Assembly: GCA_029552245.1 (NCBI GenBank)
Contig: JAKPDW010000078.1
Coordinates: forward strand, 1-40,400
Direction: 5' to 3'
Source of the DNA: Deltaproteobacteria bacterium
GTDB lineage: Bacteria > Desulfobacterota > Desulfomonilia > UBA1062
Length of the DNA stretch: 40,400 nt
Of the stretch, positions 6,823-15,730 are shown in pieces. Position 1 is the stretch's first letter. Every line of letters starts with the position of its first letter. The position numbers and the translations under genes were made by a program. The notes beneath the pieces were generated by a model, which had not been told where the DNA came from, did not search any database, and saw nothing but the letters and a program-made list of their open reading frames with translations.

Positions 6823-7980
6823 TTAAGCCTCGAGGATGAGGACGGAATGGAACTGACCGGCCGGGCCGTTGGTGGAGTGGGCCACGGCGCACCTCGCATC
6901 GGGGACCTGGTGGTCCCCCGCCTCGCCCTTCAGCTGCAGGGCCGCCTCCACGGCGCGGTAGAGACCGGCGATGATCATGGGATTGCCGGCCAGGGCCCCG
7001 CCGGACAGGTTCACCCGGTACTTCCCGGGACCGCCCTCGTCGATGAAGCGGGCCCCTTCCCCGTCGCCGCAGAACCCCAGCCCCTCCATCCACATAGGCT
7101 GCTGGTAGGCGTAGCAGTCCATGACCTCCACGACGTCGGCGGCCCCCTTCAGATCGCGGATCCCCGCGCGTTCGCAGGCCTTGGCCGCGGCCTTCTTCAG
7201 GGCGAAGTTGGAGGTCAAGTCCCGGTCCCCGAAGAAAAAGGCGTCCATGGCGTTGGCGAAACCCGTGATCCAGACGGGCCGGTCCGTGTATTCCCTCGCC
7301 CTCTCCTCCGAGGCGAGGAGGAGCCCCACGGCGCCGTCGGAGACGGGGTAGGCGTGGAGCTGCCGGATGGGGTCGCACAACATGGGCGAGGCCTTGACCT
7401 TCCCCGGGGGCAGCGTCTCGCGGGCGTTGGCGTAGGGGTTCTTGGCCGCCCATTGGCGGCTCCGCGCGACGATCCGGGCGAGGTGGTCGTCCGTGAGGCC
7501 GCTCTTGGCCATGTAGGCCCGGGCCTGGAGACCGGCGGCGTTGAGGTAGTCGAGACCCACGGCCCGGCCGTAGAAGGGGTCGAAACCGCAGTTGGTGATG
7601 AGGTTGCGGCTCTCCCCCTGGGATTCCTTGCAGTGTCCCATGATGAGGACGACGTCCTTGTGACCCGAGAGGATAACGGCGTTGGCGTAGCCGATGGCGT
7701 TGAGCCCCTCCTGGGCCATCTTCTCCTCGGCGAGGTACTGGCCGCCGAGGACGTCCTGGACACCGTTGTTGGAGATGGTCCGGGCGTCGAGGAAGTCGTC
7801 GGACACGCTGACGATCTGCTCCACCCCCCCTTCACCGTACCGGAAACCCGTCTGTCTCTGGAGGTCTTCCAGGATCTCCAGGAGCATCCCCTGGAAGCGC
7901 GTGTGCCAGAGATCCGGGTCGTTCTTGAGCTGGGCGACGGCACAGATGGCCACCCTCTTCTTTCCGACTCCAACGGTCAT
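6823..7980 (-). CDS. Thiolase-fold protein type B1, catalytic residues absent
   Basis: This 385-residue thiolase-fold protein is the second type found in each module. It has VAICAVAQL, a long N-terminal half with DDFLDARTISNNGVQDVLGG, mid-protein VSDGAVGLLLASEERAREYT, and C-terminal NLSGGALAGNPMIIAGL. At the nucleophile region it reads MAQEGLNAIGY, with no Cys. GHP is replaced by GNP. The tail GPAGQFHS lacks the Cys that its paralogues B2 and B3 carry (CGQ-X2-C). AAAGGAGG sits 5 bases before the ATG. It starts module I and is followed by A1 after 15 bp. A/B heteromers are plausible by analogy with the two-component PhlAC and archaeal thiolase/HMG-CoA synthase pairs; the reaction is not known. 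Confidence 0.88.
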   Translation of the reverse strand: MTVGVGKKRVAICAVAQLKNDPDLWHTRFQGMLLEILEDLQRQTGFRYGEGGVEQIVSVSDDFLDARTISNNGVQDVLGGQYLAEEKMAQEGLNAIGYANAVILSGHKDVVLIMGHCKESQGESRNLITNCGFDPFYGRAVGLDYLNAAGLQARAYMAKSGLTDDHLARIVARSRQWAAKNPYANARETLPPGKVKASPMLCDPIRQLHAYPVSDGAVGLLLASEERAREYTDRPVWITGFANAMDAFFFGDRDLTSNFALKKAAAKACERAGIRDLKGAADVVEVMDCYAYQQPMWMEGLGFCGDGEGARFIDEGGPGKYRVNLSGGALAGNPMIIAGLYRAVEAALQLKGEAGDHQVPDARCAVAHSTNGPAGQFHSVLILEA

Positions 7981-8002
7981 AATGCCTCCTTTCCCGTTCC
8001 GA

Positions 8003-8605
8003 TCAGGCGAAACGGATGATCCTTGGCGCCTTGGTAGGCTTTCTCTTGACCTCCCCGGCGGCGAAGCAGTTCACGAAGCGGCCCTCCTTGACGGCCCGGA
8101 TGATGGCGTCCTTCTCCAGGGCCCCGTCCAGCTCCACCCAGCAGCGCCCGCATCCCGAGGGGGTGTGGGCGTCGTCGGCGGCCACCTTGGGGTACGGGAT
8201 CTCGGGGATGTCGAACTCGGGGGTGTAGAAGCCGTGGCTCGTCACCTCCACGGCGTCGATGGGCTGGACGGCGGCGACCTCGGCGATGAGGCGGGCGCAC
8301 TCCCGGGGTGAGACGCCGAGATCGGCGGGGTGGTTGAAGATGTGGAGCACCTCCCGTTCCCCCTCGATGCGGCTGACGTGGACGTACCCCTTGCGGCAGT
8401 GGATCGTCAGCTCGATGCCCGTGAAAATCAGCAGGGGGGAGTCCAGGGCGGCGATGGTGTCGCCGTAGGAGGGCTTGAGGAGGTGGTCGTGATCCGTGAC
8501 GGCGAGGAAATGGAACCCGAGCCGCTCGTAGGCCGAGACGACCTCTTCGGGCGTCATGGTGCCGTCCGAGAAGGTCGTGTGGACGTGAAACTGACCCCTG
8601 AGCAT
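8003..8605 (-). CDS. PHP-domain metal-dependent hydrolase
   Basis: This 200-residue protein has the PHP metal-binding series: HVHTTFSDG near the N-terminus, AVTDHDHL, GIELTI, FNHPAD, and DDAHTPSGCG near residue 150. PHP enzymes use two or three metal ions, usually to hydrolyse phosphoesters; the substrate here is unknown. ATG 8605 follows an AGGTG by about 6 bases and places the first metal motif right at the N-terminus. A GTG three codons upstream is an alternative start. It lies between a CrtI-like gene (9 bp upstream) and the module I thiolase-fold pair, so it is co-transcribed with acyl-CoA genes. A second PHP gene is at 19213-19911. Confidence 0.85.
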   Translation of the reverse strand: MLRGQFHVHTTFSDGTMTPEEVVSAYERLGFHFLAVTDHDHLLKPSYGDTIAALDSPLLIFTGIELTIHCRKGYVHVSRIEGEREVLHIFNHPADLGVSPRECARLIAEVAAVQPIDAVEVTSHGFYTPEFDIPEIPYPKVAADDAHTPSGCGRCWVELDGALEKDAIIRAVKEGRFVNCFAAGEVKRKPTKAPRIIRFA

Positions 8606-8614
8606 GGCGTTCAC

Positions 8615-10141
8615 CTAACGGATCCCGAAGTCCTTGCCCAGGATCTCCCCCGCGCAGATGACCCCGGAGGCGATGGCGCAGTCCATGGCCACGCCGTAGC
8701 CCTTGGCCGTGTCGCCGGCGAAGTACAGGCCCTCCACGTGCTCCGACTTGACGGGCACCTTCTGGGTCCCCGCCTGGGAGATGCTCTTGGCGACCCCCTC
8801 CAGCTTCCAGCAGACGAGGTCGATCTTCCAGTCTATGCTTTCCCTGAAGCCGGGGTAGATCTCCTCCATGAACTCGGGGAGACGCTTTATCAATTTGCCC
8901 ACGAGGTCGCGGTTGAGGGCCTCCTTCTCCGTCAGGGGGAGATAGGCCGTGTAGAGGTACTTGCCCGCCGGCGCCACGGACGGATCCACGGCCGACTGGA
9001 TGTTCCAGCAGATGTAAACGTCGTAGTCAAACCCCTCCGTCCGGGGGAGGACGCAGGTGTGCTTGATCCCCATCTTCGCCTCCTCTTCGGGCATGACGAG
9101 GCGGTTGAGGCCCATGTAGGGGACGTAGCTGCCGTAACCGTAGAGGGACTCCGTCTTCTTCGCCCACTGTTCGGGGAAGTGCCTCCGGTCGATGACCCGG
9201 AAGGTGTGCTGGGCGGGAATGTTGCTCACCACGCAGGGGGCGGCGAAGACCTCTTCCCCCGCCGTCGTCTGCGCCCGGACGCCGACGACGCGGCCGTCCT
9301 CCACGAGGATCTCCTTCACGGGGCTCTCGAAGCGGATCTCGCCGCCGAATTCCCGGAACCTCCTCACGACGGCCAGGGACCACTCCATGGTCCCCCGGCC
9401 GACGAAGCCCCCCACCCAGCCGAGGACGCCCCGGTTGAGTTTCGGGCCGAAGGCGTGTTTGAAGTAGCGGAAGATGTCGCCGATGGAGATGTCCTTGGGG
9501 TCGTTGATGGTGGAGAAGAGGGTGCTCACCGAGTGGAGGTGGTTGAAGATGACGTCGCTCTTCGTGATCCCCTTGGCCTCGGCCCACTGTTGGAAAGACA
9601 CCTTCTCCAGGCGGTCGATCTCCTCCTCGGGCAGGGTGTAGGCGTCGGAGTAGAAGGACAAGAAGGGTATCTTCAACTCCTTGCCGATCTTCTTGAGCTG
9701 GGGATCGATGAAACTCCCGGCGACATCCCTGTAGAGGGTCCCCCGGTAGTAATTACCGTACATGGCCCCGTGCTTGTCCACCCCGGGGAGGCCGCCGATG
9801 AGGTCCTCGAAGTCCAGCATATAGCCGGCCCCGTTGGCGCTGATGGCGTGGTAACCCACGTCGAGGGTGAAACCGTCGAGGAGGCGCCGGTCGATGATCT
9901 CCTCCATGGGCGGCTCCGAGGAGGCGATGTAGGTGTACTGGGAGGCCAGGACCTTCCGGTACCAGTCCAGACCCTTGTCGCAGATCTCCTCCCCCCGCAT
10001 GGACAGGGCCCGGCCGCCGGGGCGGTCGAGCTGTTCCAGGACGAGGACCTTTTTACCTTCCTTCGCCAGGAGGGTGGCCACAGCCAGGCCGCCCACGCCG
10101 GCGCCGACGACGATGGCGTCGTATCTTCTTGGTTCCGTCAT
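8615..10141 (-). CDS. CrtI-like FAD-dependent oxidoreductase
   Basis: This 508-residue protein belongs to the phytoene desaturase/amine oxidase superfamily. The N-terminal dinucleotide fold reads [20 protein letters not shown], with PGGRALS after it. The C-terminal FAD motif reads [18 protein letters not shown]. Family members desaturate, isomerise or saturate C=C bonds in lipids, carotenoids or rings with bound FAD; no membrane segment is obvious. A paralogue sits at 27784-29187. The gene follows the CrtC/AttH-like gene by 35 bp, so two carotenoid-type enzyme families lie together, suggesting a polyunsaturated or cyclic hydrophobic substrate. Start ATG 10141 has GGAAAGGA upstream. Specific activity is unknown. 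Confidence 0.88.
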   Translation of the reverse strand: MTEPRRYDAIVVGAGVGGLAVATLLAKEGKKVLVLEQLDRPGGRALSMRGEEICDKGLDWYRKVLASQYTYIASSEPPMEEIIDRRLLDGFTLDVGYHAISANGAGYMLDFEDLIGGLPGVDKHGAMYGNYYRGTLYRDVAGSFIDPQLKKIGKELKIPFLSFYSDAYTLPEEEIDRLEKVSFQQWAEAKGITKSDVIFNHLHSVSTLFSTINDPKDISIGDIFRYFKHAFGPKLNRGVLGWVGGFVGRGTMEWSLAVVRRFREFGGEIRFESPVKEILVEDGRVVGVRAQTTAGEEVFAAPCVVSNIPAQHTFRVIDRRHFPEQWAKKTESLYGYGSYVPYMGLNRLVMPEEEAKMGIKHTCVLPRTEGFDYDVYICWNIQSAVDPSVAPAGKYLYTAYLPLTEKEALNRDLVGKLIKRLPEFMEEIYPGFRESIDWKIDLVCWKLEGVAKSISQAGTQKVPVKSEHVEGLYFAGDTAKGYGVAMDCAIASGVICAGEILGKDFGIR

Positions 10142-10176
10142 ATCCCGTCATTCCTTTCCGAAGGTCGTGTTTTTTT

Positions 10177-11199
10177 TCAAAGGACCATGTACTCGTGGAG
10201 CATCTCGCCCCGCACAAGATCCCTCTCGCCGTCGATCTGAATATCCAGGACGTAGTCCCCGAGGAAACGGAAGTAGAACTGATCCCACGCCGCGGCCTTG
10301 GGCAGGCGCATGGACTCCACGAGGCGGGTGGTTTCGATGGTCAGCTCCATCTTCACCCCCAGATTGTCCGTGGAGACGACGAGACGCCGGGCGTAGGGTT
10401 TCATCGTCTTGGGGTCCGTCGCGAAGTCGTCCAGGCGGGTACGCATGATATTGGTGGACAGGACGATCTCGCCGCCCCGGGCGACCATGAGGGGTGACAC
10501 GACGGGGGCCTCGGGGTCGCGGGGAAGGACCCAGCCGTAGTCGACGCAGTAATCGCCGTGGTGGACCCTCCCCCAGTACCAGGACGAGCAGATCTCGTGG
10601 AGGCGCATGTTCCCCCAGTTGTGGTCATGGTAGGCGGCGCCCTTCACGGGGATCGCCACGCCGTCCAGGTACAGCTCCCCCTCCGCCCGGGCGTAGGGCA
10701 CGGGCACCACCCAGCCCGCCACCTTCCCCGTCTCCTCGTTCTTGTAGTTGAAGCCGCTGCCGAGCTTCCACCCGGGGACGACGTTCTCCAGGGTCAGCCT
10801 CGCCCCCGCGCCGTCGATCACCAACTCCAGGTCGTATCTACCGCCGCCCAGGTCCCTCAGGCGGCCGTCACCCATGCGGACGTCGCACCAGTCGGGGCAG
10901 GCAAACGTCTCCCTGGGTTTCCAAGCGGCGAAACGGGCCGTCTGGGCGCCGTCGGGGCCGTAGATCATGACCTGGGTGGTGGGGATGATGGGGTCGAGGA
11001 AATGGTTTCGGAAGTGGAAGGTGATGACGGCGTGATAGCCGTTGTCGAAGGAGCAGTCCACGTACCACCACTCGTAGTAATCCCCCTCCGTGTAGATGTG
11101 GCTCCCGTCGTCGCGCCGCTGGTAGTTGGCGGGGTTGCGCTCCGCCCCCGGGACGCCGTCGAAGGAGGCCAAATAGCAGCGTCTCTCTTTTTCGTCCAT
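10177..11199 (-). CDS. CrtC/AttH-like lipocalin-domain protein
   Basis: This 340-residue protein resembles the carotenoid 1,2-hydratase (CrtC)/AttH lipocalin-like family. Near residue 42 it has the typical YEWWYVDCSF. Mid-protein it has AAYHDHNWGNM followed by SSWYWGRVHHGDYCVDYG, which matches the region holding the acid/base residues of CrtC. CrtC adds water to terminal isoprenoid double bonds; related proteins catalyse cyclisations. No signal peptide or membrane helix is seen. GGAGGAAGGG lies just before ATG 11199; the longer frame upstream overlaps the DUF35 gene and is rejected. It sits between module II and the CrtI-like gene. A hydratase or cyclase acting on the cluster substrate is the likeliest role. 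Confidence 0.75.
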   Translation of the reverse strand: MDEKERRCYLASFDGVPGAERNPANYQRRDDGSHIYTEGDYYEWWYVDCSFDNGYHAVITFHFRNHFLDPIIPTTQVMIYGPDGAQTARFAAWKPRETFACPDWCDVRMGDGRLRDLGGGRYDLELVIDGAGARLTLENVVPGWKLGSGFNYKNEETGKVAGWVVPVPYARAEGELYLDGVAIPVKGAAYHDHNWGNMRLHEICSSWYWGRVHHGDYCVDYGWVLPRDPEAPVVSPLMVARGGEIVLSTNIMRTRLDDFATDPKTMKPYARRLVVSTDNLGVKMELTIETTRLVESMRLPKAAAWDQFYFRFLGDYVLDIQIDGERDLVRGEMLHEYMVL

Positions 11200-11210
11200 T
11201 CCCTTCCTCC

Positions 11211-11666
11211 CTAAAGAGGCTTGAAGTACAAGATATCCAGGATGTTGCCCTTTCTTTGGGGGGCGAAGACCGGCCGGACCCTCATCCCTACATGGACTCT
11301 CTCGTACTCGACCTCGTCGAGGAAATGGGCCATGCCCGTGTCGGCGCCGTCCAGGCGGATGACGGCGTAGATGAAGGGGGCGGGGCGGGGATGGACGGGT
11401 TCGGCGTAGGTGACGAGGGTGAAGGTCTCCACGGTCCCCAGGGGTCCGATCTCGACCATCTCCCTCAACTCGGAGAAGCAAAAGGTGCAGATGGACCGGG
11501 GCGGCCAGAAGACCTTCCGGCAATTCCGGCAGGGGGAACCCAGGATCCGGCGGCGGTCCCGCAGGGCCCTGTAGAACCGGCTCCCCGCCCGGCCCGCCCA
11601 GTAGTTCCCGTGGGCCGTCAGGTGCTGGTCCACCTCGAAGGGTTGGTACTGATTAAGGTCATCCAT
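11211..11666 (-). CDS. DUF35 Zn-ribbon/OB-fold protein, module II (second)
   Basis: This 151-residue protein has Zn-ribbon cysteines 46, 49, 60 and 63 (CRNCRKVFWPPRSICTFC) with the same CX2C-X10-CX2C spacing as the other five DUF35 domains here. An OB fold follows (VETFTLVTYAEP, YAVIRLDGAD, GMRVRPVFAPQ). The pre-ribbon helix (GRAGSRFYRALRDRRRILG) groups it with the DUF35 proteins at 3966, 31978 and 34794. GAGGAG lies 7-8 bases before ATG 11666. It follows another DUF35 gene by 22 bp, so module II encodes two DUF35 subunits, presumably one per thiolase-fold partner. Expected role: CoA-binding scaffold of a thiolase-fold complex. Confidence 0.92.
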   Translation of the reverse strand: MDDLNQYQPFEVDQHLTAHGNYWAGRAGSRFYRALRDRRRILGSPCRNCRKVFWPPRSICTFCFSELREMVEIGPLGTVETFTLVTYAEPVHPRPAPFIYAVIRLDGADTGMAHFLDEVEYERVHVGMRVRPVFAPQRKGNILDILYFKPL

Positions 11667-11688
11667 GATCCCTCTCCTCGTCTCTGAT

Positions 11689-12186
11689 CTATGACCCGGG
11701 TCTGGACTGATCCGGCAGGGGCTCAAAGTGGACGATGTCGCTCAGATCCCCCACGCGCTCCCCCGGCGGCCGCAGGACGACCCGGCAGCGCATGCCGACC
11801 CACACCTTCCCCCTGTCGGGCTCGGCGTGGATCAGGTGGTCCAGGACGGAGTCGCAGCCGTCGAGGCGGACGGACCCGTAGACGAAGGGAGGCTCGTGGG
11901 GCTTGCCCGTCGTGGGGTCCGTCAGGGGCAGAAACATGATGGTGAAGGCCACGAGGGTACCCTCCAGGGGCAGCTCGACCCAACGGCCGTTCCTTACGTG
12001 ACACTGGGCGCACACGATCCGGGGCGGCAGCTGGATCCGCCGGCACCGGGGGCACTCGACGGCGAAGATCCGGCCGTTGTCCCGCAGCTGGGTCAGGGTC
12101 TTCGTCAGGTAGCGCCCCGCGGCGAAGCGGTAGGGCACGTCCACCGTCATGGGGATGGAGATCCATTCCGTCTCTCTCGCAGTCAT
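11689..12186 (-). CDS. DUF35 Zn-ribbon/OB-fold protein, module II (first)
   Basis: This 165-residue protein has ribbon cysteines 45, 48, 59 and 62 (ECPRCRRIQLPPRIVCAQC) and an OB fold (LVAFTIMFLPLTDPTTG, VYGSVRLDG, GMRCRVVLRPP). The segment before the ribbon (RFAAGRYLTKTLTQLRDNG) resembles that of the DUF35 part of the SCP2 fusion in module I (RFATGPVMGKWFAGLRERK). It therefore fills the same slot without the SCP2 domains. AAGGAG lies 6 bases before the ATG. It follows type A2 by 13 bp. Probable partner of A2 in a thiolase-fold/DUF35 complex. Confidence 0.92.
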   Translation of the reverse strand: MTARETEWISIPMTVDVPYRFAAGRYLTKTLTQLRDNGRIFAVECPRCRRIQLPPRIVCAQCHVRNGRWVELPLEGTLVAFTIMFLPLTDPTTGKPHEPPFVYGSVRLDGCDSVLDHLIHAEPDRGKVWVGMRCRVVLRPPGERVGDLSDIVHFEPLPDQSRPGS

Positions 12187-12199
12187 CTCGTCTCCTTAT

Positions 12200-13369
12200 T
12201 CAATCGTCAAGGGCGCCGGAGAGGGCGATCATCACCGTCCAGTTCGTGCCGCCGTAGGCCGTCGTCAGGGCCCGGCGCACCTCCTTGGGGACCTGGTGCC
12301 CGCCGGCGTCGCCGCGGATCTGGAGGGCCGCCTCCCACACCCGCAGCATGGCCGAGGCGCCGATGCAGTTCGTCGACAGGACGCCCCCCGAGGGGTTCAC
12401 GGGGATGGGACCGTCGATGTTCGTCTTCCCCTCCTCGATGAGGCGGAAGCCCTCGCCGGGTCCGCAGAGGCCCAGGTCCTCGTACCAGACCAGCTCCGCC
12501 CACGTGGCGGGCTCGTAGATCTCGAAGACGTCGAAATAGGTCTTGGGGTCCGAGACACCCAGCCTGCCGTAGATCCGCCCGGCGCAGACCTTGGAGAAAA
12601 TGGGTCTCTTCGTCTTCACGTCCCGCCAGTCCAACTCGAATTGCTCGTTGTGGGCCGTCTCCATGGCCCTGATCCAGACGGGCTTGCGGCAGCGGTCCTT
12701 GGCCGTTTTGTCGTCCGCCAGGATCACGGCGCAGGCCCCGTTGGAGGCCGGACACATGTCCAGCATCCGGATGGGCCAGGCCAGCATCCGGGAGTTGAGG
12801 ACATCCTCAACGGTTATATCGAGTTTCAGGTGGGCGTACTTGTTCTTGCGGGCGTTCTGGCGGGCCTTGACGGCCACCATGGCCGAGTGCTCCTCTTTCG
12901 CGCCCCAGGCGGCCATGTAGGAGGATCCCATCATGGCGAAGTAGCCCACGGCCGCCCCGGCCATGGAGCGGCCCCAGAGGGGGTTGGCGACGCCGCTGAG
13001 GATGGCCCCCGTGTCGCCCTCCTCCTGCTTCTCGAAACCGATGCACAGGACCCTGTCGCAGAGACCGGAGGCCACGAGGTGGGCCCCCGCGCAGACCACC
13101 GTGGCCCCCACGGTGCCGCCCGTGGTTATCTTGAGGCCCTGGCGGCCGTAGGCCCCCGTGGCGTGGACGAGCCAGCAGTCCGTCATGTGGGTCCCCTCGA
13201 AGAACTCCATGTTCCCCAAGACCACCATGTCCATCTCGTCCATGGTCATCCCCGCGTCCTTAAGGGCGGCCCGCACCGCCTCGTTGACCATCTCCGCCTG
13301 ATCGACATCGTGGCGGCGCGCCCGGTGATAGGTCTGACCGCCGCCGACGATGGCCACGTTCCTTTTCAT
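12200..13369 (-). CDS. Thiolase-fold protein type A2, catalytic Cys absent
   Basis: This 389-residue SCP-x/Ltp2-like thiolase-fold protein has NVAIVGGGQTYH at the start, ASNGACAVILADD mid-protein and NPSGGVLSTNCIGASA near the C-terminus. The nucleophile position is Gly84 (ITTGGTVGAT). The GHP motif is changed to T-N-C, so His becomes Asn and Pro becomes Cys, as in A3 but unlike A1. AGGAGG is 5 bases before ATG 13369; the upstream frame to 13405 would overlap the B2 gene and is rejected. Neighbours are B2 13 bp upstream and a DUF35 gene 13 bp downstream. Aldolase-type C-C bond cleavage as in Ltp2 or acyl transfer are the main alternatives to thiolysis. Confidence 0.9.
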   Translation of the reverse strand: MKRNVAIVGGGQTYHRARRHDVDQAEMVNEAVRAALKDAGMTMDEMDMVVLGNMEFFEGTHMTDCWLVHATGAYGRQGLKITTGGTVGATVVCAGAHLVASGLCDRVLCIGFEKQEEGDTGAILSGVANPLWGRSMAGAAVGYFAMMGSSYMAAWGAKEEHSAMVAVKARQNARKNKYAHLKLDITVEDVLNSRMLAWPIRMLDMCPASNGACAVILADDKTAKDRCRKPVWIRAMETAHNEQFELDWRDVKTKRPIFSKVCAGRIYGRLGVSDPKTYFDVFEIYEPATWAELVWYEDLGLCGPGEGFRLIEEGKTNIDGPIPVNPSGGVLSTNCIGASAMLRVWEAALQIRGDAGGHQVPKEVRRALTTAYGGTNWTVMIALSGALDD

Positions 13370-13382
13370 AAAGACCTCCTGC

Positions 13383-14528
13383 CTATGTTCCCAGGACGAC
13401 GACACACTGGTGCTGGCCGCAGAACCCGCTGTGCCCCTGCGCCACGGCCACTTGGGCCCCCTTGACCTGCCGCTCCCCCGCCTCGCCCCGCAGTTGGATG
13501 ACCGCCTCGGCCACGCGGTTCAGACCCGCCACGTTGATGGGGACGCCCGAGAGGAGGCCGCCCGAGGGGTTCACGGGGATGCTTCCCCCGACGGCCGTGG
13601 CCCCGGAGGCGGTGAGGCGCGCCGCCTCGCCGCGGCCGCAGAGGCCCAGGCCCTCGATCCAGAGGAGCTCCTGGTAGGAGAACTCCTCCCCCACCTCGAC
13701 GAGGTCGACGTCCCGGCGGGGGTTGCGGATCCCCGCCATGGCGTAGGCCCGGGCGGCCGCCTCCCTGAGGGCCTTGACGTCGGCCAGGTCCCGGTCGCCG
13801 AGGTAGTGGGCGTCGTAGCTGGTGCCCATCCCCAGGATCCAGACGGGCCGGTCCGTGATCGCCCGCGCCCGCTCCTCCGAGGCGAGGATCATGGCCACGG
13901 CGCCGTCCGTGTCGGGGGCCATGTCGAGGCGGTGGATCGGAGGGGCCACGGGAGGGGAGCTCAACACCTCGGAGACGGTTACCTCCCGGCCGTTCCAGGC
14001 GCAGGGGTTGAGAAGGGCGTTGCGGAGGTTCTTCACCACCACCCTCGCGAAGTCCTCCCGCTTCAGACCGTATTTGTAAAGGTAGCGCCGCGCCTGGAGG
14101 GCCGCGGCGGAGGTGTAGTCGAAACCGAGCATCCGGGTGTAGATGGGGTCGAAGGCGACGTTGTTGACGATGTTGCGGTTCGTCTGGGACATCTTCGTGT
14201 GGGCCAACAGGAGGGTGCAGGAGTACTCCCCGGAGAGGATGCCCGCGGCGCCGTAGAAGACCGCCGTCGAACCGTCCATGGCCATCTTCTCCTCCGTCCG
14301 CAGGTGGCCGCCGATGACGTCGGTGATGCCGATATCGGAGATCGTCTGGCCGTCCCAGATATCGTGGGAACAGCTGACGGCGTTGTCTATGTCGCCGGGG
14401 AGGGAAAGGCCCGTCTCTTCAAGGACTCGGGAAATCACCTCGTAGGCCAGCTCGGCGTAGTTCACCTCGGGGCGCCGGGGGGCGAAGCGGCTCTGGGCCA
14501 CCCCGACGATGGCGACTCTCTCGTTCAT
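13383..14528 (-). CDS. Thiolase-fold protein type B2, catalytic residues absent
   Basis: This 381-residue thiolase-fold protein opens RVAIVGVAQSRF. It has the type-B segments HDIWDGQTISDIGITDVIGG and MAMDGSTAVFYG at the nucleophile region, with no Cys. The C-terminus reads VNPSGGLLSGVPINVAG, where GHP has become GVP, and GFCGQHQCVVVL. The CGQ-X2-C pattern near the C-terminus is shared with B3 and could supply a different reactive thiol. AGGAGGAGG lies directly before the ATG. It follows a classical thiolase gene by 10 bp and precedes A2 by 13 bp. It likely forms a hetero-oligomer with A2 and the two DUF35 proteins; activity unknown. Confidence 0.88.
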   Translation of the reverse strand: MNERVAIVGVAQSRFAPRRPEVNYAELAYEVISRVLEETGLSLPGDIDNAVSCSHDIWDGQTISDIGITDVIGGHLRTEEKMAMDGSTAVFYGAAGILSGEYSCTLLLAHTKMSQTNRNIVNNVAFDPIYTRMLGFDYTSAAALQARRYLYKYGLKREDFARVVVKNLRNALLNPCAWNGREVTVSEVLSSPPVAPPIHRLDMAPDTDGAVAMILASEERARAITDRPVWILGMGTSYDAHYLGDRDLADVKALREAAARAYAMAGIRNPRRDVDLVEVGEEFSYQELLWIEGLGLCGRGEAARLTASGATAVGGSIPVNPSGGLLSGVPINVAGLNRVAEAVIQLRGEAGERQVKGAQVAVAQGHSGFCGQHQCVVVLGT

Positions 14529-14538
14529 ACCTCCTCCT

Positions 14539-15720
14539 CTACAGCCTCTCGAAGACGGTGGCGATCCCCTGGCCGCCGCCGATGCACAGGGTGGCCAGGC
14601 CGTAGCGGCCGTTGGTCCTCTTGAGGTGTCCGAGAACGGCCAGGACGAGACGGCCGCCGCTCATGCCGTTGGGGTGGCCGAAGGCGATGGCCCCGCCGTT
14701 GGGGTTCCACTTCTCGCGGTCGACGGCGTAGCCGTTCTTCTCGAGCTCCTTCATCACCGCCAGGGTCTGGGCGGCGAAGGCCTCGTTGCATTCCACGACG
14801 TCCATGTCCTCCAGGCGCAACCCCGCCCTTTCGAGGGCCTTGGGGACGGCGTAGGCCGGGGCGATACCCATGTATTTGGGTTCGACGCCCGCCAGGGCGC
14901 AGGCGACGAAACGGCCCAGGGGTTTGAGACCCAGGGTCTCGCACCGCCGACGGGACATGACGAGGATGGCCACGGCCCCGTCGTTCAGCCCCGACGAGTT
15001 GCCCGCCGTGACGGTCCCGCCCCTCTTGAAGGCGGGCCCCAGGGCGGCGAGCTTCTCCATGGTCGTGGCGCGGGGGTGTTCGTCCCGGTCGAAAACGACC
15101 GTCTCCCCTTTCTTCCGGATGACGACGGGGACGATCTCATCCCGGAAATAGCCCCTCTCGATGGCCTCCAGGGCCCGCTCCTGGCTCCTTAAGGCGTAGG
15201 CGTCCTGCTCCTGACGGCTGACGTTCCACTCCTCGGCCAGGATCTCCGCGACGATCCCCATGGGGGCGTTCGTCTCGGGCGTGGGGCCGACTTCCCGGGT
15301 GATGAAGGCGTTGGGGGCCAGGGAGTAGGGGACCTTCTGGCGTTCCATGAGGTAGGGCTGGTTACTCCAGCTCTCGCAGCCACCGGCGATGTAGACCTCG
15401 CCGAACCCCGCCATGATGGCCATGGCGGCCGTGTTGACCGTCTGGAGGGAGGAGCCGCACTGCCTCTCCACCGTCTGGGCCGTCACGGTGGGGGGAAAAC
15501 CGGCCTTGAGGACGGCCCAACGGGCGATGTTGACGGCGGCGTGGTTGGTGCAGGCGTGGCCGATGAGGACGTCGTCCACCAGGGCGGGATCGAGGCCCGT
15601 TTTCTTGATGAGGCCCTCCAGGGCCACGGCGGCCAGTTCCTCGGGACGGAGGGACGCCAGGGACCCCCCCATCCTCCCGATGGGGGTACGGACCCCCGCG
15701 ACGATGTACACCTCTGTCAT
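14539..15720 (-). CDS. Acetyl-CoA C-acyltransferase (classical thiolase)
   Basis: This 393-residue thiolase cleaves 3-ketoacyl-CoA with CoA to acetyl-CoA and a shortened acyl-CoA. All catalytic elements are present: nucleophile Cys88 in RQCGSSLQTV, the GHPNGMSGGR histidine motif and the C-terminal CIGGGQG cysteine motif. The conserved NEAFAAQTLAV and GNSSGLNDGAVA segments also fit. GAGGAT precedes the ATG. It lies between the enoyl-CoA hydratase (10 bp upstream) and the module II B2 gene (10 bp downstream). A second classical thiolase opens the whole block at 36502. No signs of damage. Confidence 0.94.
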   Translation of the reverse strand: MTEVYIVAGVRTPIGRMGGSLASLRPEELAAVALEGLIKKTGLDPALVDDVLIGHACTNHAAVNIARWAVLKAGFPPTVTAQTVERQCGSSLQTVNTAAMAIMAGFGEVYIAGGCESWSNQPYLMERQKVPYSLAPNAFITREVGPTPETNAPMGIVAEILAEEWNVSRQEQDAYALRSQERALEAIERGYFRDEIVPVVIRKKGETVVFDRDEHPRATTMEKLAALGPAFKRGGTVTAGNSSGLNDGAVAILVMSRRRCETLGLKPLGRFVACALAGVEPKYMGIAPAYAVPKALERAGLRLEDMDVVECNEAFAAQTLAVMKELEKNGYAVDREKWNPNGGAIAFGHPNGMSGGRLVLAVLGHLKRTNGRYGLATLCIGGGQGIATVFERL

Positions 15721-15730
15721 CTGTCCATCC

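Noticed and set aside
8330-10240. Plus-strand open frame of 636 codons
   Set aside because: It is antisense to the CrtI-like oxidoreductase gene, with no motif or ribosome site.
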